Shown piece after piece: positions 32,525 through 44,367 of a DNA stretch of 60,000 nt. Position 1 is the first letter of the stretch, and each line of letters starts with the position of its first letter. The stretch comes from Cryptomeria japonica (taxonomy: Eukaryota; Streptophyta; Pinopsida; Cupressales; Cupressaceae): NCBI RefSeq assembly GCF_030272615.1, contig NC_081408.1, positions 202,970,191-203,030,190 on the forward strand. Direction: 5' to 3'. A model generated the notes under the pieces. It was not told where the DNA came from, ran no database searches, and saw nothing but the letters and a program-made list of their open reading frames with translations. The translations under genes were made by a program, and so were the position numbers.

Positions 32525-32940
32525 TTCTAAGCCTTTCTATGCTCAGAAGCCCAGTTGGCCAAACAATCTTCAACTCCATTCCACTCCCTGGGAATGTGAC
32601 TAAAAGTAACAGATTCCAAGGCAATGCACAACCAAATAATTTTCCTAATCACTACAACCAAGTGCCAACTAACCTTGTCTAACTGTCGCTCTTTGAGCAA
32701 AGTTACCACCACCTGCAAATCTAATTCACAAATAATTCATTTCCAACCAAGAACGTGACTACGCTCCACCACATGTACAATGGAAAGAGCCTCGATAAGG
32801 TTATTGGTATGAACACCCTTATAAATTGAGAAAAGAAACTAAATATTTCCAGAGCTGTCACAACCTAGCCCACCAATACCAATATGGCCAGTATTTCCTC
32901 GAGAAGAACCATCAGTGTTAAGCTTCAAAACTACCTAAGG
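32525..32940 (-). pseudogene. LINE-1 RNase H domain
   Basis: The minus strand encodes VVLKLNTDGSSRGNTGHIG, with the catalytic Asp of the TDGS motif, near 32930. EALSIVH follows, then ICELD near 32730 with the other acidic residues, and the C-terminal FSHIPREWNGVEDCLANWA near 32570, the usual plant LINE ending (IPREWNxVADxLAKxA). At least two in-frame stops occur. In an active LINE this domain removes RNA from the hybrid. Confidence 0.8.
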
Positions 32941-33854
32941 AGGAGAGGATGACTGACCCTCCCTATTAAACGTCCACAAAGGATGATGACATCTGTTTCT
33001 CATGATCTGCCAAGGACATTTCCCCCCAGAAGAAGGAGTACCTCCCTAGAGAGAAAAGTTGAACTGATTACAAATATCAACATCCACAGGATCCACACCC
33101 TATCAAAGTCACACTTAGCCAAGATAGTCTCATGAAGAAAATGAAGAATTCTTCACCACAAATATTAAACAGCCATCCTAGCATCATGAAATTCATTTCA
33201 ATCCAAATATGCCAAATTATAAAAGAGGGTCCAATAGCCCAAGCAACCTGGAGAAAAAAAGTCTTGACAGGAGGCTTACCCAAGCGAGGCCAAAATTTGG
33301 CCAAAGAGAAAACATGCCAACAAGCTTGTTTCCAAAGACCCTACCCAAAAATGCCAAATTGCCCTGGAGAAGGAGAACTAAAAGAAAAGGTGAGAAACAC
33401 ATTACTCACTATTGTAGCATAGAACACACATAAAGGGGCCCTGGAAACCCCGTTTGCACAAATCATCCCAAGTAAGACAACAAATTTGGAATACCAACCA
33501 CATGAAAAAGTTGCATGTTGGCCAAGAAAATTTATTCCACACACATTTCCACTAAGGAACTTCCACTCCTCCAAAAAATTGTCGAATAAGTTCCAAGTAA
33601 CCAACAACAATAGAGTAGTTACCAGAAGAATCTCTTCCCGAGGCTAGAACATCATGCCCTGCTAGGGAGTTACACTCCCTCAAAACAAGAATATGAGCCA
33701 ACTCCTTTCGAGCCCCCTTAGATCCACCTAGCAACCATTCAGAGGGTTCCTTCCATACATAACCATCAAACAACCATAAATTGTAAACAATCTTGTAATG
33801 CTCTACCCTAACCCAATCGACAATAGAAAATTTTTTGAGAGGTTGGAGGTGTGG

Positions 33855-33868
33855 AAACATAGAAAGGA
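33855..33868. repeat. Target duplication of the short LINE tail, left
   Basis: AAACATAGAAAGGA, identical to 34071-34084. Confidence 0.85.
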
Positions 33869-34070
33869 GTATTATTAAAAAAATACTAAATTGATGCACT
33901 CTCTTAGCTGAGTGATTTGCCCTATTTTTTGGTTCATCTTTTTTTTTTGTTGTTAGTCTATGTGGGGTTTGTCCCTTATTCTCCTTACCTTTTCAGTCTG
34001 GTTGGCTATAGGCCTTGGTCTATAATACTCTAGGTTTCAGGTCTATGTAAAACCTTTTTATCTTTATCAA
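33869..34070 (+). mobile_element. LINE-2, 202-bp 5'-truncated LINE tail
   Basis: Inserted in LINE-1 and flanked by a perfect 14-bp duplication AAACATAGAAAGGA (33855-33868 and 34071-34084). The insert is T-rich and ends GTAAAACCTTTTTATC then TTTATCAA and a short A run, like a polyadenylated LINE 3' end. Only the last 200 bases were copied, the common result of incomplete target-primed reverse transcription. Confidence 0.8.
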
Positions 34071-34084
34071 AAACATAGAAAGGA
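34071..34084. repeat. Target duplication of the short LINE tail, right
   Basis: AAACATAGAAAGGA, partner of 33855-33868. Confidence 0.85.
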
Positions 34085-34146
34085 TACGAAGATTTCCACC
34101 CCAAGAATCCAACCAAAAGAAAGCTTGAGAACCCTTATTTCTATAA

Positions 34147-35206
34147 TGTCCTAAAATTGCACCCCTCGCAATTTTGAAATACATTAGGGTCTTGGGCTTA
34201 GTGTTTGTGCCCCTCAGCCTGATTGGAGAGCTCAATATGCTCATGCACATCAAAAACTCATTGCAAATCAACCTTGTTCTATGTCCACACCTTGATCCTA
34301 CCCCAAAATAGGGAAGTACCAGGGTGTGGAACCCTGGTCCTGACTAGGATGAGGGTGTTGTGCCCTAGGATCCCCTATTTGGGACCTCCCTTGATCCTCT
34401 CCCCTTGGATCTAATTCAAATGTGAACAGGGAATTTCCTCCTATGTCGACTCAAGTAGTAAAATGAATCAATTAAACTCACTGGCAAGTGTGTAAGAGGG
34501 ATTTCCCCTCTCATTTGACATCGTATCAATCCAAGAATTCGAAGACATACACATAAGAGGTCATGAAGTATTCAAGAGATCAAGCATTCAAGAGCAATTG
34601 AGCATTTTCAGTCTTCCTTCAAGCTTTGGAGCAGCAATAGACGCACGATTTGAAGCATTGAAGAGGAGATCAACATTCTACTTCATGAAACCCTAATTGC
34701 ATGTGGAGGCAAGCAAAACTTCACCAGGAGGTATAAGCATTTCAATTGCATTCAATTCAACATCCCCTTAAAGATGAGGATTTCTACTTTCAGTCATTTC
34801 ATTTACATTATTTCAACCACTTGGTTAATTCTAAAATGGGTGTTTGATCTAAAGACAAACCTCTATTCCTAACACATTTCCCTTTCTTTCCGTGTGTAGG
34901 AAACAGGTGTGTAGCTGTACTTCTGGAATCTGTAGCTCATTGTTTCACACACTTTGTCTTCATTTCTAGCATTTAATCCCAATTCAATTAATCAACTCAC
35001 AATAGAGGGTCGATTGCATTTTAATCCATTCCAATCGACTTAGTATTCAATCCTGGCATCATCCGGGATTGGATATAGTAGATTCATCCCCCTCTTTTGA
35101 ATGTAAAGTCCCTCTCAAGTGAAAATTGAACTTTAGGTAAGTTCCCATCTTTCTCCCAAGTGGTGAATTTGGCTAAGGTTCTCTAATTTTGCACTTTACA
35201 ATTACA
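34147..35206 (+). repeat. Solo LTR, about 1060 bp
   Basis: It starts TGTCCTAAAATTGCACC and ends TTTACAATTACA, with LINE-1 coding sequence resuming on both sides (RNKGSQAFFWLDSWGG on the left side). Flanks TATAA (34142-34146) and TATTA (35207-35211) could be a target duplication with one mismatch; an end at 35200 is also possible. It has no internal coding region, so it is probably the product of recombination between two LTRs. It is GC-richer than its surroundings and unrelated to the other LTRs here. Confidence 0.65.
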
Positions 35207-35371
35207 TATTAAGAATAAACTTTTGTTAACTAACTGAGCCCCAATTTTTAGAGTATTCCAAATTGAAGATCTCCTTCATTCCAAACAATGGCAAGGCACA
35301 TCCACAAATTTAACTCCTTTAAGATACTTATGTGTGAGAAAAGGAGCTCAGATATGATTTTGACAAGTACA

Positions 35372-36700
35372 CTAGCACCAATATAATTTATCAATAAGAT
35401 CTTTCCCATTTAATATAGTAGAATGAAGACGAAGACCTCCCTCCTTCTTTGGCTTACACATAGATTCCCATTTAACTAGGCTCCACTTACAAGTATGCAA
35501 ATTACCACTCCAAAGGAATTGGCATGAGCAAGTATCAGATTCCTTAAGAAAATACGCATGGGCCATCAAAATAAAGCACTTGTAGATAGGAAGATCCTAG
35601 ATCACAAATTGTAGAAGTCGCAATAGTAGAAATGGACAACCATCTATGAGTCTACTGATTAACCTTTTTACGTAGCTTATCTAAAAATTATTGCCAATAT
35701 AGTCTATGCATCCGACTAATAGAAAGAGGAATACCTAGATAGACCAAAGGTAGAGAGCCAATCTAAAACGTCAAAATATTGGCAAACCTTCTTTGAATAG
35801 CTTCAAGAGAATTGAAAAAATAGATAGAAGATTTATGCTCATTGAATTTCTATCCCAAAGTAGCCAAATAGATATCTAAAGTTCATTTGAAAGATTCAGC
35901 TTACTAAAGATGAACAAGCCCCATAAGAGAAATACCATCCACAAACTAAAGATGAGAAAGCATGTGCAAGCCATGACCCCAACTCTGACCTTGAATCAAG
36001 CCATGAGAAACTCAAGACTTAATAGATCTACATAGGCCCTCCACCATAAGAATAAAAAATTAGGTAAAAAGAGGACCTGCTTGGTGAGGACCCCGAGAAG
36101 CTCCAAATAAATTAGATAACTCTTCATTGATAATAATAGAGAAGGAAGAAGGAGTAAAACAACTCATTGTCTAGCTAACCCACTCCTGACTCAAACCAAA
36201 CATGATGAGAATTTTTTCCAAGAAGCTCCACTTAACTCTATCATAGGATTTAGCCATATCTAGTTGGATGAACATTGATTTCTCCTTAGACATCACCATA
36301 GAGTGAATGGCTTTAGAAGCAATCACTACGCCATCTAAAATTTGTTTGCTTTCCACAAAACCCTCTTTCTCATATGAGATCAAATTTGGGAGACAAATTT
36401 TGAGCATCTCTGTAATCAAGTTAGTGATAATTTTGTCGACCACATTACACAAAGCAATGGGCCAAAAAAATTCCAATATGTTAGCACATTCCTTTTTAGG
36501 GATAAGAACAAATAAAGTAGAATTCAAGGGTTGAAGCATTTGTTTTCTACCATAAGACTCTCAGACAACTTCCAACAAGTTAAAATTCCCATTTTTTTGA
36601 AAGAAGTCAATAGGAAATCCATAAAGAATTGGGGCTTTGCCCTTACACATCCTGAAAACAACCTCCTCCAACTCAAACAAAGATATAGGACACATGAGGG
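35372..36700 (-). pseudogene. LINE-1 reverse transcriptase
   Basis: Clearest at 36539-36171: LNSTLFVLIPKKECAN, then FWPIALCNVVDKIITNLI (usual FRPISLCNVxYKIIxKVL), then EGFVESKQILDGVVIA and QLDMAKSYDRVKWSFLEKIL, which holds the first catalytic Asp and the KAYDRV block. The second catalytic block, usually (F/Y)ADD, reads FVDGISLMG near 35929-35960: its second Asp is Gly, so this copy cannot polymerise even without its stops. A downstream piece near 35569-35372 (LWSGNLHTCKWSLVKWESMC) matches the region after the palm. Weaker similarity extends to about 36700. Confidence 0.8.
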
Positions 36701-36899
36701 ACTAATTCATAACATTAGTGACTAAAGAAGCGATGGAAGAAAGGATCATATTCTCTTCATCCTCAATTGGAGGTGATTCTTCAGAAAAGAGAACAAAATA
36801 GTACTGAGAAGCCTCACAAGACAGAGCTTGCAAAGAAGTCAACCAAATACCTTTTGAATTCACCAAAGAGAAGATATAACCTCTATTGTGATGAGATTG

Positions 36900-38025
36900 C
36901 ACCGAATTATGAAAAAATGTTGTATTCTTGTCACTTTGCTCAAGCCAATCGACTGAGGCCTTTTGCTTTCAAAAATTCTCCTCATGAAGTTCCCACTCCT
37001 CTAATTCCCTCACAGCTAGAGACATTGGTCCTTCCAAATCATCTAAGAAAATATGATCCCAAAGTTGGTGAGTGATTACATCTACATGAGCTTAAGAGTT
37101 CCTCTTCATAGAATGAAGGTTACCATAGCACAACCTATTCCATCTCTTAAGTTGAAACTTTACAGACTACAATTTCTTAAGAAAGGAATATACAACCGTA
37201 CCATATGTAGGCCCACCATCTCTCCACCATTGAGCCACTAAATAATGAAGGGAGGAGTCATGAAGCCACATAAGCTAAAACTTGAAAGGGGAATTTGTAG
37301 GAACTGAAATAAAAGTAGATGAAAATTTGATTGCCCAATGATCAGAGCCCCTCCAATTAATAATTTTAGGCATAGTATTCAAGCAACAACCAACCCAAAA
37401 ATAGGAAACAAGAAACCTATCCAACCATTCAAAAATAGCTTCATCTCCACACCATTGATTATTCTAAGTGAAGATCCCATTAGATAGTTTAATATAAACT
37501 AAGATCAAGAAGTCCACGTTCACATAAAAAAGATCAGAAAAAGGACCATACCAAGCCAACCCTCCCATTTTCTCTTCTAAAATTAACACGGAATTGAAAT
37601 TACCGACTAAAACCCAAGGAAGAAAAGGAACACATGACCTAACATATCTAATATGAGACTAAAGAAATTTTTTTCTGTGAAAATCAATTGAGGCATAGAC
37701 ATTAGTAGCCAAAATAATCTCTCCAAATTATAAACTAGAGCCAACCATTAAAAGAGAAAAATGGCGAGAGATCCACTAGAGTGGAACAATCTTTCTCGAG
37801 TTACAAAAGAGACAAACCCCGAGAACAACCTAGAGAACCAATGTACTAACATTGACCAAATCAACATATACTAGAAGCATGTTGAAGCATGGATTCAACT
37901 GAAAGCTCAGTGACCTGAACACAAAAAATGTCCTAAGAATGAATGGAAAAAAAATCATGAATAGCCTTTTGATGAGGGATGCTATTGTACCCCTTAACAT
38001 TCCACGAGAGAATAATGATTAAAGG
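36900..38025 (-). pseudogene. LINE-1 endonuclease
   Basis: The minus strand starts with IILSWNVKGYNSIPHQKAI near 38018, the N-terminal motif of APE-type LINE endonucleases. Later blocks include PWVLVGNFNSVL (usual GDFNxV) near 37610, then FEWLDRFLVS and NWRGSDHWAI (usual SDHxP) near 37430-37340. The domain nicks target DNA to prime reverse transcription. Several stops, many at likely Gln codons. Confidence 0.72.
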
Positions 38026-38924
38026 GATGGGGAGAAGTGAGCCTCAATGGGCTTGACAAACCCAGATTCCACCAATAGTTCCCCAGCTAATTTATCATCT
38101 CTTGATCTTTCTTAAACCCAACTTGTAAAGAATTATCAAAAGAACCCTTCTTAAGGGGCATTTGTTGCAAAACCAAAGCTTGAGAAGACCCTCTTCCTTT
38201 GGCAAATGTTAACACCTCCTTAGCCAAATCTACCAAGACAATATGATTCTACAAATCTATAGAGACACCTGGATTTCCTGAATTAGGACCATTAGGGGAC
38301 ATCCCTTATTATTGCAAATCTACTAGACAAAAAATAGTATTCCCTTGCTCTTGCACAACATTCATACCCATACCAGTATCTCTAGAAGAAACATCCACTA
38401 GAATGCCTTCCTCTAGGTCTAAGGTGTCCAACACCTCAAAATTATTGAAACCCACATCATTCTAACTATCCAAATAAGACCTCTTATATCCTCTTCCTTT
38501 ATCATAGGGCTTAGAAAGCATAAAACCATCTTTATTAGGGCAACCATCATTTGAAGGATCTTTATCACAGCTAGCATAATCTCCTTTTCCCTTCAACCTG
38601 CCAAGAACAAAGAATCCAAGCTTCTAATGCCGAAAGAGAAATTTAGATCCCAATAAATTTATAGATCAGAGCATGTTTTCTCTAATAAGTGATATCCTCC
38701 ATAACCGATTCGGTAGGAATGACCAGAACTAGACGATCTTGACTTGTCAAAGACATCCATTCACTTTCTTAAGTTTGGAACCTTCACCCACATAAAAAGA
38801 GTCTAATGACCTTGCATGCACATCCAAAAAAGATCCATGAGGTGGTACAATACTGGCCACCAACAAACTAGATGAAAATTGTTGCTCCTCCATACCCATG
38901 AAAGTGAAACTAACCCAACCCACA

Positions 38925-38929
38925 CACCA
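38925..38929. repeat. Gypsy-B target duplication, left
   Basis: CACCA directly before the LTR start TGATGCAGG; the partner is at 45884-45888. Confidence 0.75.
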
Positions 38930-39729
38930 TGATGCAGGATTCTTGGTTCATAAAAATCTTGCATCAACCAAAAAAAAATTCTTTATGAATTTTTCTTTTT
39001 GTTTACAGTTTCAACATTTCTTTCTGTGTGTCCCAGTTTTGGCTCACCAGATCCTATGGATTTGGATTTTACTTGAAGACTTGATCATCTTTCTTATTTC
39101 CAGACCGCATCGCATTTGGATAATTTTATGACAAGTTATTGCTATTGGTTTCCTTGACATTTTCCTATTTCTAGTTGACAAATTCTTGTTACCAATTGCC
39201 TGGACCTATTTTGGTGATCTATCAGAACCACTTCCAAAGCTTGCAGAGCCTTACACATTGATTTCGATATTCCTTGGCATGTGGCTGACCTTTTCTTGTG
39301 ATCTACCCTTCATCCTTTGGATTTTCCGGAGGAATCTCTTGGCAGAGGCAGACCTTGTTGATTTTACACGTTAGGTCTTGTTCTTTGGGTTTTGATCCCT
39401 TTTTGGGCTGATCAGATCCTTTGGATTGTATATATAATTGTAATTACGCATTAGAATGTAATCAATCGAAGAATCAGGTAGCTTGACTAAGCGTAGAAGA
39501 TAGATCTTAAGATTCAAGATCACGGTTGTGACCTATTCTGTATGTTCGAATAGGCTTATGAGCTGGTTATGCTATAACCCGGTTGTTACCAGTTGGTTGT
39601 AATCAATTTTTATGAAATAAAACAATCTGTTTTGCTTTGCCTCCATCATATCTGAGTGTTCCCTTTGTGTTACTCTTGCTAACCATTCCGAATTCATCTC
39701 TTTGAGGTTCCTCCTCACCGGTGACTACT
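38930..39729 (+). repeat. Gypsy-B 5' LTR
   Basis: 800 bp, starting TGATGCAGGATTC. The end is near GGTGACTACT, five bases before the PBS; the expected terminal CA is CT here. The U3 tip is a hairpin (38930-38940 with 38956-38966). TGTATATATAAT at 39428-39439 is a candidate TATA region. Confidence 0.85.
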
Positions 39730-39734
39730 TCAAG

Positions 39735-39746
39735 TGGTATTAGAGC
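39735..39746 (+). other. Gypsy-B primer binding site
   Basis: TGGTATTAGAGC, one change from the initiator tRNA-Met complement. The TCAAG before it matches Gypsy-A. Confidence 0.85.
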
Positions 39747-39840
39747 AAAGCTTCATTCCAGATGTTGTGTGTCCTAATATTTTACTGTAGAGTGGCAGAT
39801 TGTGGATCCGACCTATAGCTGCAGTGAATGGGCATGAACG

Positions 39841-40938
39841 ATGGTGCGAAGAGTAAATAGGAATAGTGGAGTGCATGGGAATGCAAACCCTATTGTGATG
39901 GAGATTTTGCGAGGTATAGAAGCCCAGTTGAAAGTCATGGAGACAGTCTAGAGAAGAGGCTGACATATTGAAGATGTAAGTCAAGATGAAAGAGAAGAAG
40001 CCTCAGTAGAACAAGCAAGCCTACATGTGATTGATCTAGATGAGGAAAGGTTTTTGAGGGTTTTGAGTAGGGTGAATACTAAACCTCAATTTACCCCACT
40101 ACAATATGATGGGAAGTTAGATTCAGATGAATTGATGGATTGGATCTCGGAGTTGGAGAAATATTGTGATTTTGAAAACACTGTAGAAGAAAGGAAGGTG
40201 AAATATGCTTGTACCCTGTTGAAAGGCCATGCATTGCTTTGGTGGGAGAATTTGCAATTGTATAGACAGAGAAGAGGTAAAGAGAAGATTAAGACATGGG
40301 ATCAGATGATTGCTAAGTTGAAGTCAAAATTTATGCCATCTAATTATCAAGTGAATCTGTTCAGGAAGTTGCAAAATTTGAGACATAAGGAATCTAGTGT
40401 GAAGGAATACACCTAAGAATTTTACAAGTTGAACATCAAATCTAGACATGTTGATGATGAAGTTGAACAATTTGCAAGATATTTGAATGGATTACAGATG
40501 CCTATACAAGATGAACTCAGTTTGATCAAATTGGAGAGTGTTGAAGAGGCTTACATGTATGCCCTCAAGGCAAAAGAGAAGCTAAACAGAAGACATGACC
40601 AGAGGCAAAGAGGCAGAGGTGGAAGGTTTACCAAAGGAATATTTCAAGGAGGAAGAGGATATACCGGAGGTAGAGGAACCTATACAGATCAGAACAAGGA
40701 CAAGGAAGTGAACAAAGAAGGTAATTCATACCAGAAGGATGATAAAAATTTCTATCGGAGGAGAGAACCGGATGCTACTGGAATGAGAATTTTGGAAGAC
40801 AAGACAAGAGAACATTCAGAGGAAATTTCTATAAGTGTGGTGGAGAAGGACATTGTGCTTTCGAGTGTAAGAAGACAAAGAATACTAGAAGAGAAGGAAT
40901 GGTCGAAGAAAAACCCACCACATCAGACAATAAACTGA
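39841..40938 (+). pseudogene. Gypsy-B gag
   Basis: ATG at 39841 opens the frame (MVRRVNRNSGVHGNANPIV). It is broken by TAG and TGA near 39950 and by TAA at 40414, all explained by C-to-T changes at Gln or Arg codons, and otherwise reads through to 40938. The Retrotrans_gag core is at about 40100-40400 (ALLWWENLQ, KSKFMPSNYQVNLFRKL). A basic RGG-like segment follows (QRQRGRGGRFTKG), then in a shifted frame a zinc knuckle at about 40827-40870 with Phe at its first Cys (FYKCGGEGHCAFEC). Gag forms the particle shell. Nonfunctional as it stands. Confidence 0.85.
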
Positions 40939-40989
40939 AAGATGGAGAATTGTTGATGATGAGGAGAGCTTTGTGTCATATTGGAGGAG

Positions 40990-43900
40990 ATGAAGAACCC
41001 CTATAGAGGAACAATTTATTCAAGACCATATGTAAGGTATCCAGTAAGTGTTGTAAAGTTGTTATTTATAGTGGTAGTTTAGATAATCTTGTTTGACAAG
41101 AGATGGTGAATAGGTTGAATTTGGAAAGATTGAAACACCCTAAGCCATATCAGATAGCATGGATTCAGGTTGAACATAAGTTGTTAGTAAGTGAACAATG
41201 TTTGGTGAAATAAAAAATTGAAAATCATCATGATGAATTCTTGTGTGATATTATGCCTATGGATATTTGTCATCTTTTGTTGGTTAGACCTTGGCAGTTT
41301 GATAGATAGGAACTACATGATGGGAGGAAGAATACATACAATATTGTGGCCAATAGGATGAAGCAAACCTTGTTGCCTTTGGATGAAGCTTTGAAGAATG
41401 AAGTCTATACAAAAGCTAGAATCTATTTGGTAGATGGAAGGAAATTCCTGGATGGATTGACATATGAGCTGCCTTATTTCCTAAGAAGACTGAGAAACTA
41501 GAAGTGGAAGGAGAACAACCAGAAGAGATAAAAGATTTGCTCAAAGAATACGAAGACATCATTTCAGATAATGTACCTGATGGATTTCCACCTATGAGAA
41601 GTATTAGTCATTACATGGACTTGGTTCTTGGATCTAGTTTTCCTAACAAAGTTATGAACCAAATAACACCAACAAAGAATAAGGAGATGGATAGACAAGT
41701 ACGGGAGTTGTTGAAGAAAGGTTTGATCAGGGAAAGTCTGAGCCCTTTTGTAGTACCAATGGTATTAGTACATAAGAGGAATAGAGAGTGGAGAATGTGC
41801 ACTAATTCTAGAGAAATAAACAAGATAACTATGAAATACTCATTTCCTTTGCCTAGGATGGATGACATAATGGAATTTTTGAGTGGAGAAAAATACCTTA
41901 AAAAGATAGATTTGAAGAGTCGATATCATCAGATCAGGATCAAAGAAGGAGATGAGTGGAAGACAACATTTAAGACAAATGAAGGACTGTATAAATGGTT
42001 GGTGATGCCTTTTGGGTTGACTAATGCACTGAGTACTTGCATTATGCTAATGAATGAGGTATTGAAGAAATTCTTGGGTAAGTTTGTTATTATATATTTG
42101 GATGACATTCTAATTTTCAGTAAGACAAAAGATGAGCATTTGTTGCAATTGAGACAAGTTTTGTAGAGGTTCAGAGAAGAAAAGTTGTTGATCAATATCA
42201 AGAAGTGTACTTTCATGAAGGATGAGTTACTCTATTTGGGATTTCTAATGAGGATGGTTTGAAGATAGACCCCGAGAAAGTGAAAGAAATTGTTGAGTGG
42301 CCTACACCAGAAAGCATTGGAGAGTTAAGATCATTTCATGGATTGGCTAGTTTTTACTAGAAGTTCATCGGAGATTTCAGTTTAGTTTCTAAACTTATGA
42401 CTAAGACCATGAGAGGAGATCGAAAGGAATTCAAGTGGACCACCCAAGAAAACAAAAAATTTGAACTATTGAAGCGGAAAGTGACTAAGAAGCTTCTGTT
42501 AGTTTTATCGAATTTCAATAAACTATTTCAAGTGGATTGTGATGCAAGTGGAACAACAATAGGAGAAGTCTTGAGTCATGAAGGGAGAGAAATAGCTTAT
42601 TTAAGTGAGAAATTGAATGATTCCTAGACAAGATATTTTGTGTATGATCAGAAGTTTTATGTCATAGTTCAAGCCTTAAAGAAGTGGAAATATTACTTGT
42701 TGCCTAAGGAGTTTGTGTTGTATACACATCATCAAGCTTTGTTGTATTTGAACATTCAGAGTAAATTCAATCAAAGACATATGAGATGGGTAGAATTCTT
42801 ATAGAGTTACACCTTTGTGTTAAAGCATAAAAGTGGAAAATCTACCAAAATTGTTGAGGCATTGAGTAGGAGAAGGAATCTTCTGACAGAGATGAGAGTG
42901 ATAATATTAGGATTTGAGGAATTGAAGACTTTGTATGATGATGAGCTTAATTTTGTAGGACCTTGGAAAGCATGTAGAGAACTGGTTATGGTAGATAGAA
43001 GCTAGTGGTTGGATTACTTCATTCAGGATGGGATGTTATTCATAGGACTTCAGTTGTGCATACCTAGAGTTCTATGAGGGAGAATTTGATAAAGGAGAAA
43101 CACAGTGGAGGATTAGTTGGACATTTTAGTATTCATACAACATTAGCATTAGTGAGTGAGAAGTACTTTTGGCCCTAGATTGATAAGGATGTTAAGAGAT
43201 ATGTTCAAAGTTGTAGAGTTTGTCAAGTTGCAAAGGGTAGTAGTTAGAATCTTGGATTGTATAAACCTTTGATAGTACCAGTAGACCTTGGGAGGATATA
43301 AGCATGGATTTTGTATTTGGATTGCCTAAAACACCAAGAGGGAATAATTCTATATTTGTGGTAGTGGATAGATTCTCGAAGATCACAAATTTCATACCTT
43401 ACAAGAAGACATCAGATGTATTGCATGTAGAAGACCTATTTTTTAAGGAAGTAGTGAGATTACATGGACTACCTAAGTGCATAATTTCAGACAGAGACAC
43501 TAAGTTTGTTGGCTATTTTTGGAGAACACTTTGGAAGAAGATTGTTGGATTTTCATCCATAGACTGATGGACAAACATAAGTAGTTAACTAAAGCTTGGG
43601 AAATTTGTTGAGATGTTTAGTAGGAGATAAAATCGGAAGTTGGGATTTGATCCTTGCAAAAGAAAAGTTTGGCTACAACAATTCAATAAATAGGAGTATT
43701 GGAAGAACACCTTTTGATATTGTTACTAGAGTGCATCCTAGAGGTATATTAGAATTAAGAGACATTAGCAATGAAGACTAGAGAAGTTCAGAAACAAAAG
43801 ATTTTGTAGATCACATGGAAGCCTTGCATATTCAGGTTAAGAAACATTTGGAAGACATGAACAACAAGTAGAAGAAGAAGGCAGATGAGAAGAGCACACA

Positions 43901-44338
43901 TAAGGAATTTGAAGTTGGTGAATAAGTGATGGTATATCCGAGAAAAGAAAGATTCCCGGTTGGAACTTATAACAAATTGTAGATGAAAAAGTTTGGACCT
44001 TGTAGGATTTTGAGGAAGTTCAATTTTGGAAATGCTTATCAAGTGGAGTTACTAGATAGTCTGAGTATTTCACCTGTGTTTAACATTGCAGATCTTCATG
44101 AGTATCATGAACCATAATTTAGTGAGGACAACATTGCAGACTTGGAGAGACAGTTGTCCCAGAAGGAACCGGATCAGACTAAAGAAATTTTGGATAGTAG
44201 GATTGGGCGTAGTACCCAGAGAAGTCAGTATAAGGAATATCTTGTGAATTGGAAGGACATACCAGTTGAAGATTCATCTTGGATTTCTCAGGCAGAGGTA
44301 GACCATCTTAGTTTTCCTCTGAGACCAACAGAGTGAGA
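40990..44338 (+). pseudogene. Gypsy-B protease, RT, RNase H, integrase and chromodomain
   Basis: The protease motif near 41061 reads VIYSGS where DSG or DTG is expected, so the catalytic Asp is Tyr. Reverse transcriptase (about 41660-42290) keeps LIRESLSPFVVPMVLV and the catalytic YLDD (42095-42106). RNase H follows (LFQVDCDASGTTIGEVL, near 42520-42570). Integrase has HSGGLVGHF-like zinc residues near 43100, VVVDRFSK (43358) and [12 protein letters not shown] (43480). The C terminus at about 44172-44310 (EILDSRIG, QYKEYLVNWKDIPVEDSSWI) resembles a chromodomain, which steers integration to chromatin. Stops fall mainly at Gln positions, for example 42164, 42625, 42802, 43003, 43176, 43245, 43779, 43869 and 43980. 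A few frameshifts, near 42240, 43070 and 43560. Confidence 0.87.
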
Positions 44339-44367
44339 GGCTCACTTTTTCAATAACCTCGAATGTC

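Larger units (their letters stand above)
32330..38924 (-). mobile_element. LINE-1, decayed L1-type non-LTR retrotransposon
   Basis: Read from right to left: an ORF1-like region (about 38890-38060), endonuclease (38025-36900), reverse transcriptase (36700-35370), a zinc-binding linker and RNase H (32940-32525). This is the order of plant L1-type LINEs. It is interrupted by a LINE tail (33869-34070), a solo LTR (34147-35206) and Gypsy-B (from 38930); its 5' end probably resumes at 45889 to about 46070. No poly(A) tail is evident at the left end, so the boundary is approximate. Many stops make it inactive. Confidence 0.78.

Noticed and set aside
33132-33433. Plus-strand frames of 74-102 residues in LINE-1 (also 36307-36534, 36767-37075)
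   Set aside because: Shadows opposite the LINE coding strand.
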